Shown: one piece after another, positions 6,881 through 13,556 of the stretch
Position numbering within the stretch: the stretch's first letter is position 1
Layout of the letters: each line of letters begins with the position of its first letter
DNA from: an uncultured Bacilli bacterium
GTDB taxonomy: Bacteria; Bacillota_I; Bacilli_A; RF39; UBA660
Length of the DNA stretch: 13,976 nt
Direction: 5' to 3'
Assembly: GCA_944358225.1 (NCBI GenBank)
Contig: CALVQP010000033.1
Location: forward strand, 1-13,976
Notes under the pieces: model-generated
The model's input: only the letters and a program-made list of their open reading frames with translations
Told to the model about the DNA's origin: nothing
The model's database searches: none
Program-made: the position numbers and the translations under genes

Positions 6881-8341
6881 CTATCTATATTGTGTTCTAC
6901 CTGTAAATCGATAACCACTTACATTCTTCGAAGTTGTCCATTTAGTTTGATTATAATCTACAGTCTCAGTTACGTAACGATAATACCTTTTAGTTTTTGA
7001 ATAAGCATAAGTTTTAGAATATCCAGAATACTTATAAGCATTAGCTTCAGTATCTACAACTGATCTGCCTTGAGAAGATGAGCCATAATTTACTTTAAAG
7101 TATATTGGTACGTAATATAAATAACTATTTAATGTTGGCTCACGGAATGCCGTAACACCAGTGGCACTTTTCAAAATTACAGTTACATTAACACGCCATA
7201 CCCCATTAACTTTATACGGATTACCAATGGCATAAGTAAAATTATGAGATTTTAAAGAAGCTCTTTTAAACTGTGCCGCGCTAGCGCTATAAGAATTATG
7301 CAACATATCGTTACCAGTCATATATAAATTAGTGTCACGATTATTAACATAATAAGTATAATCAGCTGAATTAAAATACCTTGAAGATTTTAAAGTAACA
7401 TTATTTACAGACGATGGAATATCAATTAATTGTAATTCATAAGAATATGATTTCCCACGATTAAAATCATTTTTAAACACATAACTAGATGTACGATATT
7501 CAGATATTTTTGAAGAACTAGAATTTCTTGGCGTATATGTATAATAATTTACTCTTTCTGTCTTAGTCTCAATATTGCTTCCAGATCTTGTTCCTTCAAT
7601 CCAATTACCATAACTTTTTACAATTCTAGCTTGCTCATAATATAATTTTTTATTACTTGAAGAACTATTACTTGATCCACTATTTGAACTACTATTTTCA
7701 TTTTTAGTTGATGTACTTGATGAAGTAGTCTTTTTAGTTGTTGTTGTCTTAGTAGTAGTTTTAGTTGTTGTCGTTGGATTACTATTAACATAAGTTGTAC
7801 CACTTAAAGGATAATAAACAGTATTAACTCCTTTAGAAGTATCGTAATTATAACTTGTATCTTCAGGGTTTACACTACTAACTTCTTGATTACTAGCAGC
7901 ATTATTGTTCATATCACTTAACAAACAAGTTCCATTACAACCAATTGTATCAATAATATAATCAGTCTCATCCCCACAAGTAAGTTGTACTTTAAGGGCA
8001 TACTCACTATCTAATGTCTTAGTTACTGAAACGTAACTACTTGAAGCATCACACGCGTTGCCATCTTTGTCTGAAAACTCTAAAATCATTTTAGTATCAA
8101 TCATTTGTTTTAATGTTAAGCTTTTAGTTTCTCCAATCGTAGTAGGCAAATTCCCTGATGTATAATAATCTCTAGCTGCTTCTTTCATCGTATTGATATT
8201 TTCACTAAATACCTTATCATAAAAAGTATCTAATTTAGGCATTGGAAATAACCAACAAATAAGTAAAACAAATAATGCGACTAAAATAACTTTGATAATC
8301 AAATCAACCCAGTTGATTCCATATCTTCTTTCTTCTGTCAT
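6881..8341 (-). CDS. Envelope protein with pilin-like module and Ser/Thr linker
   Basis: The 486-aa protein has a short charged cytoplasmic start, one membrane helix (about 13-32) and a pilin-like module (about 45-141). The module comprises a helix with MKEAARDYY, SLTLKQMIDTKMI, an SDKDGNACD turn and two strands ending in LTCGDETDYI; Cys 97, 122, 135 and 139 could form disulfides. A low-complexity Thr/Lys then Ser/Asn linker (about 186-230) joins it to a Tyr/Ser-rich C-terminal domain of about 250 residues with no recognised fold. It is probably a surface-exposed, membrane-anchored protein. The longest frame starts at TTG 8353, directly against GGAGG; the ATG at 8341 has GAGG 6 nt upstream and is preferred. 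It has its own promoter and terminator. It has no prepilin cleavage motif, so it is not a classical pilin. Confidence 0.75.
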   Translation of the reverse strand: MTEERRYGINWVDLIIKVILVALFVLLICWLFPMPKLDTFYDKVFSENINTMKEAARDYYTSGNLPTTIGETKSLTLKQMIDTKMILEFSDKDGNACDASSSYVSVTKTLDSEYALKVQLTCGDETDYIIDTIGCNGTCLLSDMNNNAASNQEVSSVNPEDTSYNYDTSKGVNTVYYPLSGTTYVNSNPTTTTKTTTKTTTTKKTTSSSTSTKNENSSSNSGSSNSSSSNKKLYYEQARIVKSYGNWIEGTRSGSNIETKTERVNYYTYTPRNSSSSKISEYRTSSYVFKNDFNRGKSYSYELQLIDIPSSVNNVTLKSSRYFNSADYTYYVNNRDTNLYMTGNDMLHNSYSASAAQFKRASLKSHNFTYAIGNPYKVNGVWRVNVTVILKSATGVTAFREPTLNSYLYYVPIYFKVNYGSSSQGRSVVDTEANAYKYSGYSKTYAYSKTKRYYRYVTETVDYNQTKWTTSKNVSGYRFTGRTQYR

Positions 8342-8372
8342 ATCAGACCTCAACCTCCATTTCGTTGCCCTT

Positions 8373-8401
8373 ACATTACCACTAAAGGCTCATTTTGTCA
8401 A
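8373..8401 (-). promoter_or_regulatory. Promoter of the 486-aa envelope protein gene
   Basis: Perfect TTGACA at 8396-8401, 17-bp spacer, TAATGT at 8373-8378 preceded by TGG (extended -10). It lies directly downstream of the rpoZ terminator. Confidence 0.65.
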
Positions 8402-8428
8402 CAAAATATTAATAGGCAAAATTTTTCC

Positions 8429-8474
8429 AAAACAAAAAGGCTTAACTATTCATTTTATACGTTATTAAGCCTTT
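8429..8474 (-). terminator. rpoZ terminator containing the stop codon
   Basis: On the minus strand AAAGGCTTAA (8465-8474) pairs with TTAAGCCTTT (8436-8445) over a 19-nt loop, followed by TTTTTGTTTT. The TAA stop of rpoZ (8442-8444) lies in the 3' arm, so the last codons of the gene form the hairpin. Confidence 0.8.
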
Positions 8475-8645
8475 CTCAATTTCTTCGAGTGCTCGTCCTA
8501 ATTCTTTCTTATTTTTATATTCTTCCTCTTTCATCTGTAAATGTTTATTTTCTAACATTTGTTTGCTTCGATACGAAGATATATGAACAAGCTTATACTT
8601 AGAATCCACAATATTAAGTAATTTATCAATTGATGGATAAAGCAT
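8442..8645 (-). CDS. rpoZ: RNA polymerase omega subunit
   Basis: Omega is the small subunit that wraps the C-terminal tail of beta-prime and stabilises assembly of RNA polymerase. The 67 residues fit the family: MLYPSIDKLL at the start, VDSKYKLVHISSYRSKQM at 13-30 (compare the SKYxLV..A..RAR signature) and a C-terminal ELGRALEEIEKGLI at 48-61. The segment between is the usual variable linker. Length matches Gram-positive omega (about 67 aa). The usual upstream gene gmk is not adjacent here; the neighbours are a six-helix membrane protein upstream and a surface protein downstream, so rpoZ appears to be a single-gene unit with its own promoter and terminator. AAGGA lies about 10 nt before the ATG. 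Confidence 0.9.
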   Translation of the reverse strand: MLYPSIDKLLNIVDSKYKLVHISSYRSKQMLENKHLQMKEEEYKNKKELGRALEEIEKGLITYKMNS

Positions 8646-8667
8646 TATATCACGTCCTTACATTATT

Positions 8668-8697
8668 AATATACTACAATCAAAATCCAATATTCAA
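8668..8697 (-). promoter_or_regulatory. Probable rpoZ promoter
   Basis: TTGAAT at 8692-8697, an 18-bp spacer and TATATT at 8668-8673 on the minus strand, giving a leader of about 20 nt before the rpoZ ATG. Confidence 0.5.
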
Positions 8698-8740
8698 ATA
8701 ATTAAAATTTTTTTGACAACAATTTGACAAGTTTTAGTAT

Positions 8741-8765
8741 TTAAAAAAGGCTATCAATTAGCCTT
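8741..8765 (-). terminator. Terminator of the six-helix membrane protein gene, stop codon in loop
   Basis: On the minus strand AAGGCTA (8759-8765) pairs with TAGCCTT (8747-8753), followed by a T run. The 5-nt loop contains the TGA stop at 8754-8756. Confidence 0.8.
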
Positions 8766-9434
8766 ATTTTCCTTTGCCTTCGACTTTGTACTATTCTTTT
8801 TAGTACTTTTGTTAGCATCAGTTTTTTCAAGTTTAATACTTTTTTTCTTTTTAGCTTGCATTTCTTTTAAGATTTCTTTTTTTAACGCTTCTTTTTCCAA
8901 CTTCTCTTGATGCAAATACATAACTATTCCTACTACAGGATCAAAAACATCCAAAATAGCAATACTAATTAACAAAAATCCTAACATAATCGATTGAATT
9001 TTAATATTATAAAATAAATTGACACAAATAAGAGTTCCCACAATTAGAAATAAAACAAACGTTATTGTTCTTAAAAACCATAATGGATTATTTCGATCAT
9101 GATAATAATCTATTTTAATTAACTTAATAATAGCCATCATTGCTACCCAACTCATTAAAGACAAAGATAAAACCATAGCTGAATTTTCACTATTAAACAC
9201 ACTACCAGCTGTTCCCACAACAATGGATACTAAACTAACAAATAAATACTCATAATCATCTTTTTTTCTAGTTATTAAATACAGTATATAATTAACCAAC
9301 CCATAAAAAATCATTATGACAAAAAACATAAAATTCACATCAGTCATACCCATACTCGGATTAATTACTAAAAGTGCCCCAAAAATAAAAACTATAATAT
9401 TAGCCACTGCTACTGTTAGGTATTCTTTTCGCAT
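8754..9434 (-). CDS. Six-helix integral membrane protein with Lys-rich tail (HdeD/DUF308-like)
   Basis: The 226-aa protein has six predicted membrane helices (about 5-24, 33-54, 62-80, 85-107, 119-140, 146-172) followed by a charged, Lys-rich cytoplasmic tail of about 50 residues. The paired-helix layout recalls HdeD/DUF308 proteins of Firmicutes, but I see no diagnostic motif, so this is by topology only. Function is unknown. The longest frame extends to 9488, but that would overlap the -35 and -10 boxes of a strong promoter. The ATG at 9434, with AGAGGAA about 6-8 nt upstream and a typical MRKEY start, is the real one. It is a monocistronic unit with a good promoter and terminator. Confidence 0.7.
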   Translation of the reverse strand: MRKEYLTVAVANIIVFIFGALLVINPSMGMTDVNFMFFVIMIFYGLVNYILYLITRKKDDYEYLFVSLVSIVVGTAGSVFNSENSAMVLSLSLMSWVAMMAIIKLIKIDYYHDRNNPLWFLRTITFVLFLIVGTLICVNLFYNIKIQSIMLGFLLISIAILDVFDPVVGIVMYLHQEKLEKEALKKEILKEMQAKKKKSIKLEKTDANKSTKKNSTKSKAKENKAN

Positions 9435-9459
9435 CCCTATTCCTCTACTTTCTAAATAA

Positions 9460-9488
9460 ATAATAAGGCAAAAAATTTCGAAAGTCAA
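9460..9488 (-). promoter_or_regulatory. Promoter of the six-helix membrane protein gene
   Basis: TTGACT at 9483-9488, a 17-bp spacer and TATTAT at 9460-9465 on the minus strand. This excludes a translation start upstream of 9434. Confidence 0.75.
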
Positions 9489-9494
9489 GTAAAC

Positions 9495-9519
9495 AAAAAA
9501 ATATTAGATTTCTCTAATA
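9495..9519 (-). terminator. Terminator of the membrane XRE regulator gene
   Basis: On the minus strand TATTAGA (9513-9519) pairs with TCTAATA (9502-9508) around a GAAA tetraloop, followed by a run of T residues. It lies 5 nt beyond the stop codon. Confidence 0.85.
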
Positions 9520-9524
9520 CTTTC

Positions 9525-11075
9525 TTATTCTTCTAATGAATTAACAGCAGCTTTATAATCTTCAATTTTTTGTTTATATTCCTCAAGTTGCATTTGATAC
9601 TCTTCTTCTTGGGTTCTTAATTTTTCTTCTAGCTCCCAAATATAACTATCTTTTTCATCTAATTTTTGATATAATTCATAATTTTCTAACTCTACTTGTC
9701 TTTGTTCTTCATAGTTATTATAAGTATTTTCCCTTATTTTATTAATATTTTCGGCACTCGATTTAATTGTTAAGTTCACCCTATTTAAATAGTTATAATT
9801 ATGGTATTTTTTATTTTGCATATCTTGAATTAAAACATCTAAAATCTTTTTTAAATTAATATTATAATCATCAGGATAAATAGATAATCCATCTTCAGAC
9901 ACTTTAACTTCATACTTACCAAAATCATCATAATAAGCTAAATTAACCTTGACTGTTGTCGTTAAACTTTCATCAGTCTCAAAATTAATCTTATTATAAA
10001 AATATCCCACATCATCGACCTTTAAATCTTCTTGCATACTCACTGTAAATTCTTCATTTTTTATCTTAAATTGTGTAGGCGCTTCATTTACAAAAGAACT
10101 ATCAGCAATCTCTAGTATAGAAAGACCAATACCAGCTCCAACAATAAAAAACGAAATAATAAATGTCCCAAATATTCTTTTTGGATTAAATGACCAATTA
10201 AAAATAAAATTAAATAAAATCTTTATAATAACAATATCTAAAATTATACTGCCAATTATACCTAAATAAATACCTAAATAAAACACCTTATGAATAAGTA
10301 AATAAACACTAATTATTAAAGCTACAATTAAAAATAATAAAGTAAAAACAAACGGTAAAGCAATTAATAAAGCTAAAAACTTTAAAAAGTATTTAAACAT
10401 TTTATAGATAAACTGACTAAATGTAATCCCTTCTTTTACTACTTGAACTTCTTTAACCTCTTTAACTTTTTCATCCTTACTAACTGCACTATTTTTAGTA
10501 TCCTCATTTAAAACATTAGTTATTTGTACCATTTCTTTATCCATATACTTTCTTTTAAATAAATACCCTAATAATAGTATCGCCGCGATAAAGTATCCAA
10601 TATCAAAGATCGTTTTCCATAATAATGAAGCATAATTTCCTAGTGGATATGGAATCATATCTAAAAATCTCCGCCCTAAATCAATTAAATAATTAACAGG
10701 AAATTTAGCAATATATAAAACAACAGCAAATAAAGCTAAATAAACTAAACATTTAATAAATTCTTTAGGCGACATTCTAGCTAAAGTTTCAAAAACTTTA
10801 TCCAATACTTTACTTATTTTATTTTTATAAATTTCAAAAGTTTTTTTATCATTATCTTGATTATCTTGCTTCAAAGGTACTTCTTCATTAACTAAACTAT
10901 CCATCGAACAATCAAATATTTTACACATTGCAATTATTTTATCCATTTCCGGATATGATTGTCCAGATTCCCATTTAGATACGGCTTGACGAGAAACATT
11001 TAACTTTTCTGCCAGCTGTTCCTGAGACATTTTTTGGCTTTTGCGCAAGTTTACTAAATTTTCATTAAATTTCAC
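9525..11075 (-). CDS. Membrane-embedded XRE-family regulator with C-terminal coiled coil
   Basis: The 516-aa protein starts with an XRE/Cro helix-turn-helix (about 4-60: NLVNLRKSQKMSQEQLAEKLNVSRQAVSKWESG and the YPEMDKI that follows), a DNA-binding domain. It then has five or six membrane helices (about 105-125, 150-172, 226-260, 265-291, 301-323), a beta-rich segment (about 330-415) and a C-terminal charged coiled coil (about 445-515). Tethering of the DNA-binding domain suggests a membrane-linked sensor, but whether the C-terminus lies inside or outside depends on the helix count, which I cannot fix. The longest frame begins at GTG 11084 with no room for a ribosome site. The GTG at 11075 has GAGG 8 nt upstream and gives the usual MKFNENL start of this family. 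Twin palindromes over its promoter suggest it represses itself. Its target genes are unknown. Confidence 0.8.
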   Translation of the reverse strand: MKFNENLVNLRKSQKMSQEQLAEKLNVSRQAVSKWESGQSYPEMDKIIAMCKIFDCSMDSLVNEEVPLKQDNQDNDKKTFEIYKNKISKVLDKVFETLARMSPKEFIKCLVYLALFAVVLYIAKFPVNYLIDLGRRFLDMIPYPLGNYASLLWKTIFDIGYFIAAILLLGYLFKRKYMDKEMVQITNVLNEDTKNSAVSKDEKVKEVKEVQVVKEGITFSQFIYKMFKYFLKFLALLIALPFVFTLLFLIVALIISVYLLIHKVFYLGIYLGIIGSIILDIVIIKILFNFIFNWSFNPKRIFGTFIISFFIVGAGIGLSILEIADSSFVNEAPTQFKIKNEEFTVSMQEDLKVDDVGYFYNKINFETDESLTTTVKVNLAYYDDFGKYEVKVSEDGLSIYPDDYNINLKKILDVLIQDMQNKKYHNYNYLNRVNLTIKSSAENINKIRENTYNNYEEQRQVELENYELYQKLDEKDSYIWELEEKLRTQEEEYQMQLEEYKQKIEDYKAAVNSLEE

Positions 11076-11116
11076 TTTCTCCACCTCAAAAAAAGTTTAT
11101 TAAAAATGGAAAATTT

Positions 11117-11147
11117 AAACTACCAACTTTCAGTTGTTTTTTGTCAA
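11117..11147 (-). promoter_or_regulatory. Probable promoter of the XRE regulator
   Basis: A perfect TTGACA at 11142-11147 (minus) overlaps the upstream palindrome. A candidate -10, TAGTTT (11117-11122), stands 19 bp away, longer than ideal. One palindrome lies in the spacer and the other overlaps the -35. Confidence 0.45.
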
Positions 11148-11157
11148 CTTTCAGTTG
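11124..11157. promoter_or_regulatory. Twin palindromic operators upstream of the XRE gene
   Basis: Two identical 13-bp copies of CAACTTTCAGTTG lie at 11124-11136 and 11145-11157. Each is an inverted repeat (CAACT, 3-bp centre, AGTTG). Their centres are 21 bp apart, two helical turns, so two dimers would bind the same face of the helix. They cover the -35 and spacer of the gene for the XRE regulator, the classic layout of autorepression. Binding by this protein is inferred. Confidence 0.7.
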
Positions 11158-11217
11158 CAAAGCTTATTACAAAGTACTTTTTAAAGTATTAAATACTAAA
11201 ATTATCATAATAATACT

Positions 11218-11937
11218 TTATTTCTTTTTTATTTTATCTATTATTTTAAACTTAGGAAAAGAATTAACAAATCTTTTCGTAAAATAAGATTGTTCACTTA
11301 ATATTTTCTTAATTTTAACATTCAAATTATCTTTACCACTTTTAAATGATTTTATTTTATTTATTATAGTCTGTCTTACTTTTTTGGTAATCTCTTCTGT
11401 ATTATCTTTAACCACATTTGAAGTTACAAATTTAATATTGGTAATTACTTTTAAAGATACTGCTAAATCAACAACAAAAATTGTTAAAATACTATAAAAA
11501 ATAATATTTAAAACAACTGAATTTAACATTCCCAAGATTTTTAAGCAAAATGGATTGACATAATATAATATTAAACAGCCCATTATGCCAAAAGGTAACA
11601 TCGTTTCCAAACAAATTCGACCATTGATATTATACTTTTTATTAGAATAATCCCACCAACGAACTTTAAAAATCTTTTCCATTACATAACTTGTAAAATA
11701 TTCTAAAAGCGCGCATATTACAATTGCTAAAACAAAGACCACAATCGGTTCTTCCATATATTTTTTTAACAAAAAATATAAAAGTAAACAACCCACACCA
11801 TATATTGGACAAACAGGCCCAATTAAAAAACCTCTATTTAATAATTTGTTTTGTTCAAAATAAATATCCAATACTTCCACAATCCAACCTAAAAAGGAAT
11901 AAATTATAAAAAGCAAAAAAATTATTTTAAAATCCAT
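11218..11937 (-). CDS. PF06541-type membrane protein (putative ABC-transporter type IV, CmpB-like)
   Basis: The 239-aa protein fits the family annotated as putative ABC-transporter type IV/CmpB: SFLGWIVEVL at 14-23, NRGFLIGPVCPIYG at 34-47, EYFTSYVMEKIF at 79-90, RWWDYS at 93-98 and NINGRICLE at 103-111. About five membrane helices (3-23, 37-56, 64-83, 113-130, 137-163) are followed by a long basic cytoplasmic tail (about 170-239). No ATP-binding protein gene is near, and the transport role of the family is unproven. It starts 16 nt after the HD-domain gene and has AAGGAAAG upstream; the two form an operon. Confidence 0.8.
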   Translation of the reverse strand: MDFKIIFLLFIIYSFLGWIVEVLDIYFEQNKLLNRGFLIGPVCPIYGVGCLLLYFLLKKYMEEPIVVFVLAIVICALLEYFTSYVMEKIFKVRWWDYSNKKYNINGRICLETMLPFGIMGCLILYYVNPFCLKILGMLNSVVLNIIFYSILTIFVVDLAVSLKVITNIKFVTSNVVKDNTEEITKKVRQTIINKIKSFKSGKDNLNVKIKKILSEQSYFTKRFVNSFPKFKIIDKIKKK

Positions 11938-11953
11938 AATACTACTACTTTCC

Positions 11954-12451
11954 TTATCTTATTTTAATTCCTAATAACAACAAAAGCATACTAGGATATT
12001 TAAATACTTCCATCGACACTAATTTATCCGACAAAGTAACTATCCAGCCAACTTTATATTTAGGCGGTACAATATTAAGGGGAAACATATGCCTTAAAAT
12101 AGCATTTTCAATTGTTTCATTTAAATATTCATGATAATATTTTTGACTATTTATTAAAGCATTTTGGGCATGTGTAAAACCATGTTGTTTAAAAAAAGGA
12201 TATTTCGTTTTATCGTCTTGCCAAGGTTTTTCATAAAAATCATGAAGTAAACCAGCAATCGCTGCACTTTTATAATCCAACTTAAAAAATTTCGCGATTT
12301 TATACGCTTTTTTCGAAACACTCAAAGAATGATCATAAACAGATATTTTTCCATGATGTGAAAAGTTCTTTCTTTTTTGGAATTCTTCACTGTTTATTAT
12401 ATCTTTAATAATCAAATTATACTCTAAATCCTTTTTTTCTTTTCTTTTCAT
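11954..12451 (-). CDS. HD-domain phosphohydrolase-like protein
   Basis: The 165-aa protein carries an HD domain, the metal-dependent phosphohydrolase fold. H41 lies in VYDHSLSV, H70-D71 in AGLLHDFY, H94 in HGFTHAQNA, H121 in ILRHMFP and D142 in TLSDKLVS. Together these fit the H...HD...D metal-binding set plus the extra histidines seen in HDIG-like proteins. It is cytoplasmic; the substrate (nucleotide, cyclic nucleotide or other phosphoester) cannot be told from sequence. The C-terminus ends soon after the last metal ligand, so this is a minimal domain. AAGGTGG lies 5 nt before the ATG. The gene is the first of a pair with the PF06541-type membrane protein, 16 nt downstream. Confidence 0.85.
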   Translation of the reverse strand: MKRKEKKDLEYNLIIKDIINSEEFQKRKNFSHHGKISVYDHSLSVSKKAYKIAKFFKLDYKSAAIAGLLHDFYEKPWQDDKTKYPFFKQHGFTHAQNALINSQKYYHEYLNETIENAILRHMFPLNIVPPKYKVGWIVTLSDKLVSMEVFKYPSMLLLLLGIKIR

Positions 12452-12467
12452 GTTACCACCTTAATTA

Positions 12468-12476
12468 AATATATCA
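12468..12476 (-). promoter_or_regulatory. Possible extended -10 promoter of the HD-domain gene
   Basis: TGATATATT on the minus strand matches an extended -10 (TGn plus TATATT). The -35 position (TTCTTT at 12491-12496) is poor and lies in the upstream terminator. Confidence 0.35.
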
Positions 12477-12486
12477 TAAAAACACT

Positions 12487-12510
12487 AAAAAAAGAAGTTA
12501 CTAAACTTCT
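12487..12510 (-). terminator. Terminator of the pilin-like gene, stop codon in loop
   Basis: On the minus strand AGAAGTT (12504-12510) pairs with AACTTCT (12493-12499), followed by a T run. The TAG stop (12501-12503) lies in the 4-nt loop. Confidence 0.8.
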
Positions 12511-12872
12511 AACTTAGCTTCGACACTATCAGTTTCTGCATTGTAAGATAACTTAATTTTTTTATCATTTAAAGTCCTTTTTTCATCTCTGGGATCCAAC
12601 ACATTCCCCTTATCATCATCCGCTTGAACATATTTTTCAGCTATCAAACTATTAACAGTTATTGTTTTAGAACTTTGCTTTAACTCTTCTATTTGCGTTT
12701 GTCCATAAGCTTTAGCCTGTGTTTCTAAATATTTTATTTCTAAATTATATAACTCAGTTTTATCATCACTTAAAGCATACGATACTTTAGAAATACCAAA
12801 AATAGTAATAGCTCCAAATACAACAATTACAATTAATAAGTCTATTGCTGTATAACCATTTTTCTTTCTCAT
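12501..12872 (-). CDS. Small pilin-like (pseudopilin) protein
   Basis: The 123-aa protein begins MRKKNG, then YTAIDLLIVIVVFGAITIFG: a short basic leader ending in Gly6, an aromatic first mature residue and a long hydrophobic helix (about 8-30), the layout of type IV prepilins and competence pseudopilins. The usual Glu at +5 is replaced by Asp (D11). A polar helix (about 38-65) and a small beta domain with DDDKGNVLD and a final KIKLSY...VEAKLEV follow. If processed, a prepilin peptidase would cut after Gly6; no such gene or assembly ATPase is in the window. The frame opens at GTG 12881, but AAGGTG overlaps that codon and lies 6 nt before the ATG at 12872, which I take as start. Single-gene unit with its own promoter and terminator. 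Confidence 0.75.
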   Translation of the reverse strand: MRKKNGYTAIDLLIVIVVFGAITIFGISKVSYALSDDKTELYNLEIKYLETQAKAYGQTQIEELKQSSKTITVNSLIAEKYVQADDDKGNVLDPRDEKRTLNDKKIKLSYNAETDSVEAKLEV

Positions 12873-12891
12873 CTTAGTCACCTTCTAAATA

Positions 12892-12920
12892 ATTATACTA
12901 TTATCTAATTAAAACAGCAA
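12892..12920 (-). promoter_or_regulatory. Promoter of the pilin-like gene
   Basis: TTGCTG at 12915-12920, a 17-bp spacer and a perfect TATAAT at 12892-12897 on the minus strand, 19 nt before the ATG at 12872. The -35 begins 3 nt after the stop of the upstream gene. Confidence 0.7.
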
Positions 12921-12923
12921 TAT

Positions 12924-13556
12924 CTATTTAACATAGCCAACATACTCACAGTAGTCTTCTTTAATATATTTATTACTTGATTTTATATTATCAATATTAT
13001 ACGTCAAATAATCTTTTTGTATATAATCATAAATCTTAATATTCTTACTTAATTTTTTTAGATTCGTCTGTTTTTTTAAACGCAAACAATCTGTTAAATA
13101 AAAAGGCATTTTCTCTATTTTTACAGTTAATAAAACTAATACCTTAGTACTCCTTTTTTCTTGAGCTGTCAAAAAAACACGATATCTTTTTTTATTTAAG
13201 ATAAATGGTACAACAAAATGATGAAAGCCAATTATATTTTGATTACTAACCTTTTTCTTCATTGGTTTTACCATATCTACATATATTGCTTCTTCAAATA
13301 ATTTATTTAAATTAAATAAAGCCATCAAGTTATTTATATAATTTCTAGCATAAGGATTAAAAGCTGGCTTAGGATATAAAGCTTTCCCTATCGTAATACT
13401 ATTTATTTTAGCTAAATAACCACTATCAGAATTTTTTAATAAATAATTCATAGTTTTCAGTTTTTTCTTTACTTCCAGCTTTATTATTTTTAAATTCTTA
13501 TAATATAAATCATTATTCTCATTTACTACATATGCAATATTTCTAGACTTTTTCAA
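12924..13556 (-). CDS. Hypothetical 210-aa protein, possibly with a phage-type nuclease-like fold
   Basis: A basic, probably soluble protein with no signal peptide or membrane helix. The central segment (about 80-148: NKLFEEAIYVDMVKP, GFHHFVVPFILNKKRYRVFLTAQEK) has the feel of PBECR-type domains (phage Barnase-EndoU-Colicin-RelE-like nucleases) found in polyvalent phage proteins and toxins. This is recognition by pattern only and could be wrong. The start is TTG at 13556, supported by GGGGG 7 nt upstream, the same spacing as at the ATG of the transglutaminase gene; no nearby ATG has a ribosome site. A good promoter lies just upstream. No terminator is visible after its stop, and the promoter of the pilin-like gene follows at once. 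Proximity to an insertion sequence fits accessory DNA. Confidence 0.65.
   Translation of the reverse strand: MKKSRNIAYVVNENNDLYYKNLKIIKLEVKKKLKTMNYLLKNSDSGYLAKINSITIGKALYPKPAFNPYARNYINNLMALFNLNKLFEEAIYVDMVKPMKKKVSNQNIIGFHHFVVPFILNKKRYRVFLTAQEKRSTKVLVLLTVKIEKMPFYLTDCLRLKKQTNLKKLSKNIKIYDYIQKDYLTYNIDNIKSSNKYIKEDYCEYVGYVK

Noticed and set aside
7671..7780. Possible tandem DNA repeat or CRISPR-like array
   Set aside because: The repetition reflects Thr and Ser codon runs in the linker of the 486-aa protein; there are no regular spacers.
7618..7803. Minus-strand open frame in another phase inside the 486-aa protein gene
   Set aside because: Its Gln/Leu-rich translation is the frame-shifted reading of the Ser/Thr codon repeats of the real gene.
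11161..11217. Inverted repeat AAAGTATTA...TAATACTTT after the PF06541-type gene as a terminator
   Set aside because: The loop is 19 nt, the stem is almost pure A-T and no T run follows, so I cannot support a terminator here.
11724..11909. Plus-strand open frame opposite the PF06541-type gene
   Set aside because: Antisense to conserved motifs of the real gene, with no ribosome site.
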